From: Candidatus Pelearchaeum maunauluense
GTDB lineage: Archaea > Thermoproteota > Nitrososphaeria_A > Caldarchaeales > Caldarchaeaceae
Length of the DNA: 64,000 nt
Reading direction: 5' to 3'
Assembly (NCBI GenBank): GCA_030059675.1
Contig: JANVYQ010000004.1
Location: 121,086-185,085 of the forward strand
Both the position numbers and the translations under genes were made by a program. Position 1 is the stretch's first letter. Every line of letters begins with the position of its first letter. The notes beneath the pieces are model-generated. The model did no database searches. It was not told where the DNA came from and saw only the letters and a list, made by a program, of their open reading frames with translations. Positions 59,901-64,000 of this stretch are shown piece after piece.

Positions 59901-60191
59901 ATGTCTGATGAGGAGTTTAAGGCAACGCTGGCCGAGAAGCTGGAGCAGCTATACTCATACGTCAATAAGCGTAGGTTCTACGAGCTGTTGGGCGACCTTG
60001 AGGCTGAGAAGGTCAGGCAGCTAAGCGACGAGGCGGCGAAGCTGGCTAAGGAGCTAAAGCTAACAGGTGAGGAGGTGGAGCAGATGGTCGACGAGCTGGA
60101 CGACTACTACGTCTCTGGAACATCATCGCGCGGCGAGGAGTCTCCTTTAGATTATTGGGTTGAGGTCGTGGCTTCCCGCTTCAAACACTAG
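59901..60191 (+). CDS. Small acidic helical protein, unknown
   Basis: The 96-aa protein is rich in Glu/Lys/Leu and predicted almost entirely helical (EFKATLAEKLEQLYSYVNKR, EAAKLAKELKLTGEEVEQMV) with an acidic DELDDYY. There are no cysteines or catalytic motifs. It overlaps the convergent sugar dehydrogenase by 4 nt. Ribosome site GGAGGGG lies 10-15 nt before ATG. Confidence 0.65.
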   Translation: MSDEEFKATLAEKLEQLYSYVNKRRFYELLGDLEAEKVRQLSDEAAKLAKELKLTGEEVEQMVDELDDYYVSGTSSRGEESPLDYWVEVVASRFKH

Positions 60192-61315
60192 GAGCGCGTG
60201 GCTATGCGGAGTATCTTATCATCACCCTCGCGCGGAACGCCGCGGCCATCACGATTACTCGTAAGAACATACAACGCGCCATCAGGGCCTTCAACAACAT
60301 CCCTAAGCCTGCCAAACTCCCCCTCACACAGCTTCTCATGCGAAACAACCACATCAGGTTCATCTCCTATCCTAACCATGTGCAGCGCGGCGCCGCGCAG
60401 GGCTGCGAAGAAAAACACGTTCCTCCACTCAGGTATTAGTCTCCCACTGTAGAAGGAGGCGCCAGCGGGAGCCCATGTCTCTAGCCCGCTGTGCAGTATC
60501 GGGTCAACGAACTCGCTTCTCCCAGCAGCTCCTATGACCTCTGGCCAGCCGTAGTTCTTCCCAGCCATCACCAGGTTGACCTCGTCGTGGGCGAACCACC
60601 CATTCTCCCCTGAGGGGCCGTGCTCAGTTGAGTAGAGGAGCCGCGTCTCTGGATGCCAGTCAATCCCCTGAGGATTCCTATGTCCATAGCTGTATATTGG
60701 CGAGCCTTTGAACGGGTTGTCAGATGGCACCGTGCCGTCTGGAGCTATGCGTAGTATCTTCCCAGCCAGGGAGTCAAGCCTCTGCGAGAGCTCCATCATA
60801 CGCGCGTCGCCTGTGGTTATGTACAACATCCCATCTGGACCAAACCTTATGCGGCCACCATCATGAATTGCCGCGCCTGGAATCCCGTTAACGAGTATCT
60901 CTGGGTCTGCCAGCCCGCCCTCATCAAGATAGCGGACAACCCTGTTCCAGAGTTTTCCCGCGGAGTCGCGATACGCGTGGTAGATGTAGATTCTAGTTCT
61001 ACTGTTCTTTAGGCTCTCAATGCCCAGGAGGCCTCCCTCTCCTACGGCTGCCACTTCAATACTGCCCCACTCCTCAACGCGCCCGCTGGAGAGGTCAAGG
61101 CGCTTAACCAGCCCTCCGCGTTCGGTGAAGAGCGCCTCGTCGCTGGAGATGAAGGTGATGGACCAGGGAATCCTGAGGTTTGTGGCGACAGGCTCCACAA
61201 CAACTTCACGACTCTCTTCAGGCCTCCTGCCGATGGGGCTGGAGAACATTAAGCCCAGCCCAACAATAGCCAAGCCTGCGCCGCCATAGATTAGGAACTG
61301 CCTCCTGCTCAGCAT
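60188..61315 (-). CDS. PQQ-type aldose sugar dehydrogenase, Tat-exported
   Basis: The 375-aa protein begins with a twin-arginine-like signal (SRRQFLIYGGAGLAIVGLGL). The mature part is a six-bladed propeller of the soluble glucose dehydrogenase/YliI family: RIPWSITFISSDEALFTERGG, GLLGIESLKN, HDGGRIRFGPDGMLYITTGD, YGHRNPQGIDWHP and YSTEHGPSGENGW. These oxidise sugars outside the membrane with PQQ and calcium. No PQQ synthesis gene is here. Confidence 0.9.
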   Translation of the reverse strand: MLSRRQFLIYGGAGLAIVGLGLMFSSPIGRRPEESREVVVEPVATNLRIPWSITFISSDEALFTERGGLVKRLDLSSGRVEEWGSIEVAAVGEGGLLGIESLKNSRTRIYIYHAYRDSAGKLWNRVVRYLDEGGLADPEILVNGIPGAAIHDGGRIRFGPDGMLYITTGDARMMELSQRLDSLAGKILRIAPDGTVPSDNPFKGSPIYSYGHRNPQGIDWHPETRLLYSTEHGPSGENGWFAHDEVNLVMAGKNYGWPEVIGAAGRSEFVDPILHSGLETWAPAGASFYSGRLIPEWRNVFFFAALRGAALHMVRIGDEPDVVVSHEKLCEGEFGRLRDVVEGPDGALYVLTSNRDGRGVPREGDDKILRIATRS

Positions 61316-61391
61316 ACTAGGCCAGAACAGCCAGCCCCTGCTTCAACTCAAATAGTTTGACCAAAATCGATAGATACGCGGGTTTGCGGCC

Positions 61392-62054
61392 TTGAGGGAG
61401 CTGAAGACGGTTAGAGAAGTCTCTGAAGCGCTCAAGCTACACTATGGCGTGGATGAGCGTTGGTGGCCTGGGGAGAGCAGGCTGGAGATAGCCCTGGGCG
61501 CTATACTAGTACAGAACACATCTTGGAAGAACGCAGCCCTAGCCATAAAGGCTCTCAAAGAAAGAAACCTTATAGCAGTAGAATCTTTACTCCAAATAGA
61601 TGCCCGCTCATTAAGCAGGGTTATCAGGCCTGCGGGCTTCCCCGAGAGGAAGGCCAGAACAATAAAACGCTTCATCCGCTTCCTTCATGAATATTGCGGC
61701 GGAGATACACGTTCCCTAGCACGCATAAAAGATGCTAGGGAGCTTCTGTTAGCTATAGAGGGTGTGGGTGAGGAAACGGCGGACACGATACTACTATTCG
61801 CCGCGGATTATCCAACCTTCCCAGCGTCGGCGTATCTCGTGAGAGTATTAGCCCGTGTGGGTCTAGCCAAGAGACCATACGGAGCCTGGCGTTCTCTCGT
61901 TATGGAGGCGTTGGGAAACGATGCTGGAGCGCTCAAGATATTTCACGCAGCTGTTGTAAGCCATGCCAAGAGCACATGCCTTAAAGAACCCAGATGCGGC
62001 GACTGCCCAATCATAGACCTCTGTAAATATGGGCGCGGAAAGCTGCGTAGCTAG
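61392..62054 (+). CDS. Endonuclease III-like HhH-GPD protein, Asp replaced
   Basis: The 220-aa protein belongs to the HhH-GPD DNA glycosylases, nearest the MagIII/EndoIII type: ILVQNTSWKNAALAIKAL, IEGVGEETADTILLF (hairpin, 122-136) and a four-cysteine cluster site (Cys196, 202, 205, 211) for 4Fe-4S. The segment that normally reads V-V-D-A-Y is PASAY (144-148), putting Ser146 in place of the catalytic Asp; the hairpin Lys of bifunctional enzymes is Glu. It may be non-catalytic or use another residue. TTG start. Confidence 0.85.
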   Translation: MRELKTVREVSEALKLHYGVDERWWPGESRLEIALGAILVQNTSWKNAALAIKALKERNLIAVESLLQIDARSLSRVIRPAGFPERKARTIKRFIRFLHEYCGGDTRSLARIKDARELLLAIEGVGEETADTILLFAADYPTFPASAYLVRVLARVGLAKRPYGAWRSLVMEALGNDAGALKIFHAAVVSHAKSTCLKEPRCGDCPIIDLCKYGRGKLRS

Positions 62055-62215
62055 TCGGCCTGACCTCCACAAGCACAGTAGCCAAACTCATCAATACGGC
62101 TATTGCAGACGGCGCATATATCATCCGAATATACCACATCTTCAGCCTTCTTACCGAAGTTCCTGATATGCGAATTCTCTTCCACCATGAAATAACGTGA
62201 GTAAACATATCCCAT
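62051..62215 (-). CDS. 54-aa zinc-ribbon-like protein
   Basis: The ATG-started frame encodes MGYVYSRYFMVEENSHIRN, a short linker and a Cys cluster DICAVCNSRIDEFGYCACGG (C-x2-C then C-x-C). A TATA-like GTTATAGCG around 62243-62250 on this strand would start transcription about 5 nt before the ATG. Its stop overlaps the endonuclease gene by 4 nt, as most convergent genes here do. Family unknown. Metal binding is probable. Confidence 0.6.
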   Translation of the reverse strand: MGYVYSRYFMVEENSHIRNFGKKAEDVVYSDDICAVCNSRIDEFGYCACGGQAD

Positions 62216-62266
62216 ATGTAATGAGCCTTTCTTATCTACGCTATAACTGGGTTTACCGCCGTACTA

Positions 62267-62797
62267 CTATATCTTGAAGTCCCACATCCCTATCCATCTA
62301 CTCGTGAGCCTGCTCATTATGCCGCTCTCTAGAACGTCTAGTAGGTTTTTCACCTTCTCGTGCTCGGTCAAGACGTATCTAACATACCCGTTCTCCGTCC
62401 TTTCTTTTGAGATTATGCGCATGGATTCTAGGCGTTTTAGATACCATGCAACCGTTGAGGGTGATAGGTTTAGAACCTTCACCAGCTCGTTGAATGTTGC
62501 TTCGTGATTCATCACCAGAAATCTTAGAATCTTCTTGATGTTGGGCTGGCGTAGTATTCCTATTACTTTAGCATCGTCAGGTATTATCTCCGATGGGTAG
62601 AAACGGGTATATCCGAGTATGTGATGCCTCTTCACGAGGCCCTCGTCCTCAAGCCTCTCAAGATGATACTGCAACGTACCGTTGGGAACACCTAACACGC
62701 GTTGAATACCCTTGAAGTGTAGGCCAGGTATGCTGATTATCAGGCCAAGTATCCTTTCTTTAAGGCTATTATTCTCAAACTCTCCTGAGCCTCTCAT
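62267..62797 (-). CDS. Tandem winged-helix regulator
   Basis: The 176-aa protein has two consecutive winged helices: residues about 12-75 (LKERILGLIISIPGLHFKGI, VPNGTLQYHLERLEDEGLV) and about 85-150 (ILRFLVMNHEATFNELVKVL, SPSTVAWYLKRLESMRII). Its start lies inside the end of the upstream membrane-protein gene (23-nt overlap), so the two are co-expressed. Archaeal operons pairing such regulators with small membrane proteins suggest membrane-linked sensing. Targets unknown. Confidence 0.83.
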   Translation of the reverse strand: MRGSGEFENNSLKERILGLIISIPGLHFKGIQRVLGVPNGTLQYHLERLEDEGLVKRHHILGYTRFYPSEIIPDDAKVIGILRQPNIKKILRFLVMNHEATFNELVKVLNLSPSTVAWYLKRLESMRIISKERTENGYVRYVLTEHEKVKNLLDVLESGIMSRLTSRWIGMWDFKI

Positions 62798-63164
62798 CAT
62801 CCCCCTCCCTCACCAAAAGCCCGCCTATCAGCAGGCTTATCATAAGAACATCCAGCCAGTGACTTATCGGGTCGTTTATGACGGGAATCATGGGCTCGCG
62901 GAGGAGCATGTATGAGGAGCTTAGGAATGTAAGCGCCTGGTTGGCGGCCAAGACCCCGAAGGCCGTCATTAAGAAGAAGAACTGCCGCCTCCCGTCTTGC
63001 AGGTATGCGTGAATAGCTACCACTAGGAGAAATATGGAAAAGACTAGCGAGAGAAGATGAACGGCGTCATGAAATGATACCACAAGCGCCCGCGAGCCGA
63101 ATACGCCGAGAACTAACGGCATTAAAGCGTAGAGCGATACCGCGCCATTTCGGACTTTAATCAT
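62775..63164 (-). CDS. Four-helix membrane protein paired with regulator
   Basis: The 129-aa protein has four hydrophobic segments (AVSLYALMPLVLGVFG; HDAVHLLSLVFSIFLLVVAIHAYL; FFFLMTAFGVLAANQALTFL; HWLDVLMISLLIGGLLV) and a short charged tail. Histidines in the second and fourth helices might bind metal or haem. ATG 63164 gives a natural start; the frame to 63200 adds a Cys/Arg-rich piece that looks non-coding. It forms an operon with the tandem winged-helix gene. Confidence 0.7.
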   Translation of the reverse strand: MIKVRNGAVSLYALMPLVLGVFGSRALVVSFHDAVHLLSLVFSIFLLVVAIHAYLQDGRRQFFFLMTAFGVLAANQALTFLSSSYMLLREPMIPVINDPISHWLDVLMISLLIGGLLVREGDDERLRRV

Positions 63165-63332
63165 GAAAGCCCGACAGCTAAATAGTCTGCATCTCCTCAT
63201 TTAAGGATAACGGTACAATTATCAAAATAAACCTAAGACAGCTTACAATAACACGGCTTAACCAGCACGCCGCTATAACCCGCCAAATCCAAAGATAGAG
63301 TTTATAGCGGCTACTACCATAAGCTATGGCCG

Positions 63333-64000
63333 TTGGGCAAAATACTGCTGGGCACCTCTGGTTGGAGCTATGAAGAATGGGTAGGGCCATTCTACACGAG
63401 CAAATCTGAGCCGAAGCTCCAGCGCTATAGCAGCATATTCGACACTGTGGAGATAGACTCGACTTTCTACTCCTATCCGACTGAGAAGGCTGTGCTTGTT
63501 ATGGTTAAGGCTGGGCCTCCAGGCTTCGTGTTTGCAGCTAAGGTTCCGCGCGAGATTACGCATAGACGCGCTCTTGATGTCAAGTATGGTGCTGCCGAGG
63601 CTATGGATAGGTTCGTGAAGTTGATGAAACCGATGGGCGACGCTGGGATGCTGGGCTGCCTCCTCATACAGCTCCCACCAAGCGTGCGCTACAACCCAGA
63701 GAGGCTGGAGAGCTTTCTAGAACGTATAGACCGGAGTTTTAGGATAGCGGTTGAGTTCAGGCATCCGAGCTGGATGAATGATGAGGTATTCACGCTCCTG
63801 CGGCGGCTTGATGTAGCATATACAATCGTTGACGAGCCCCTGCTCTCCTCTCGCGTGGAGGCTACGGCAGACTTCGCATACGTCAGGTGGCATGGAAGGG
63901 GTAAGAGGCCGTGGTATAACTATCACTACACGGAGGCCGAGCTTAGGGGGTGGGCTGACAGACTCAGCAGCATCCAAGGCTCGGTCAGGCGCGTCTACGG
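63333..64000 (+). CDS. DUF72 family protein (3' end beyond window)
   Basis: The partial gene encodes at least 222 aa from TTG 63333. It shows the DUF72 barrel: KILLGTSGWSYEEWVGPFY, IDSTFYSYPTEKAVLVMVK, FVFAAKVPREITH, LIQLPPSVRYNPERLESFL, IAVEFRHPSWM and AYVRWHGRGKRPWYNYHYT. Family function is unknown, though TIM-barrel nuclease-like relatives are proposed. A TATA-like GTTTATAGC at 63299-63307 predicts a start a few nt before the TTG. It runs off the window edge. Confidence 0.88.
   Translation, partial: MGKILLGTSGWSYEEWVGPFYTSKSEPKLQRYSSIFDTVEIDSTFYSYPTEKAVLVMVKAGPPGFVFAAKVPREITHRRALDVKYGAAEAMDRFVKLMKPMGDAGMLGCLLIQLPPSVRYNPERLESFLERIDRSFRIAVEFRHPSWMNDEVFTLLRRLDVAYTIVDEPLLSSRVEATADFAYVRWHGRGKRPWYNYHYTEAELRGWADRLSSIQGSVRRVY

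Noticed and set aside
1..64000. CRISPR arrays, insertion sequences, integrase or attachment sites
   Set aside because: No direct-repeat arrays, transposase or integrase genes, and no tRNA-end duplication near tRNA-Arg were seen by reading.

Overview
The window is a densely packed archaeal chromosome segment. Archaeal markers include the large subunit of DNA polymerase D, GatD/GatE, geranylgeranylglyceryl phosphate synthase, Alba, Rpo12, Spt5 with SecE, Sec61 beta, RNase P subunit Rnp4, HerA with NurA, and a tRNA with no encoded CCA. PolD together with CdvB (ESCRT-III), CdvC (Vps4), Elf1, S17e-type ribosomal protein and a strikingly Rpn11-like JAMM peptidase points to a deep TACK lineage, with Aigarchaeota/Caldarchaeales as the best guess. 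This placement is inferred from gene content and not proven. Many predicted transcripts start at or just before the start codon, about 26 nt after a TATA box. Others carry GGTGA Shine-Dalgarno sites. TTG and GTG starts are common, and at least two genes appear to start with CTG.

Layout. 0-4.7 kb: a winged-helix/S-layer-like protein, a MocA-like transferase, a zinc-finger protein, convergent cdvB and cdvC, and an Lrp regulator. 4.7-7.3 kb: the HMG-CoA synthase / thiolase / DUF35 mevalonate cluster. 7.3-10.2 kb: a coiled-coil protein with a JAMM peptidase, then Spt5 carrying a large inserted beta domain, with SecE. 10.3-17.2 kb: argF, a winged-helix/ATP-cone/NrdD-like protein, NAC, PUA, HflX, MBF1 and Nep1. 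17.2-28.4 kb: DUF763, rnp4, rps19e, small enzymes, rpoP, MscS, epimerase and glycosyltransferase, rps17e, HtrA, HisS, DUF92 and tRNA-Arg(CCT). 28.4-37.1 kb: PmbA, a kinase-like protein, two tandem nucleotidyltransferase paralogues and GatDE. 37.1-47.0 kb: HerA-NurA, a 37-aa membrane peptide with PriS and GINS, Clp1 kinase, a RuvC-like protein, Elf1, GGGP synthase, a KaiC-like ATPase and a flavin reductase. 47.2-56 kb: PolD large subunit, a small winged-helix protein, Sec61 beta, an MBL nuclease, DUF2070, Alba, acyl-CoA dehydrogenase and YjbQ. 56-64 kb: a deletion-like junction between a truncated luciferase-like gene and a truncated membrane gene, M1 aminopeptidase, small proteins, a PQQ-type sugar dehydrogenase, a degenerate endonuclease III relative, a small zinc protein, a tandem winged-helix regulator with a membrane partner, and a DUF72 gene cut by the window end.

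Most genes are informational or core-metabolic and I see no CRISPR array, insertion sequence, rRNA or prophage. The points that stand out are an Spt5 NGN domain split by about 150 residues of surface-protein-like beta domain, paired CTG starts with identical Shine-Dalgarno spacing, a thiolase without its nucleophilic cysteine in an otherwise normal mevalonate cluster, a probably non-catalytic ribonucleotide-reductase relative fused to a DNA-binding domain with a dyad in its leader, a Rpn11-like peptidase with an unknown coiled-coil partner, and near-universal 3' overlap of convergent genes, whose single exception holds two strong hairpins.
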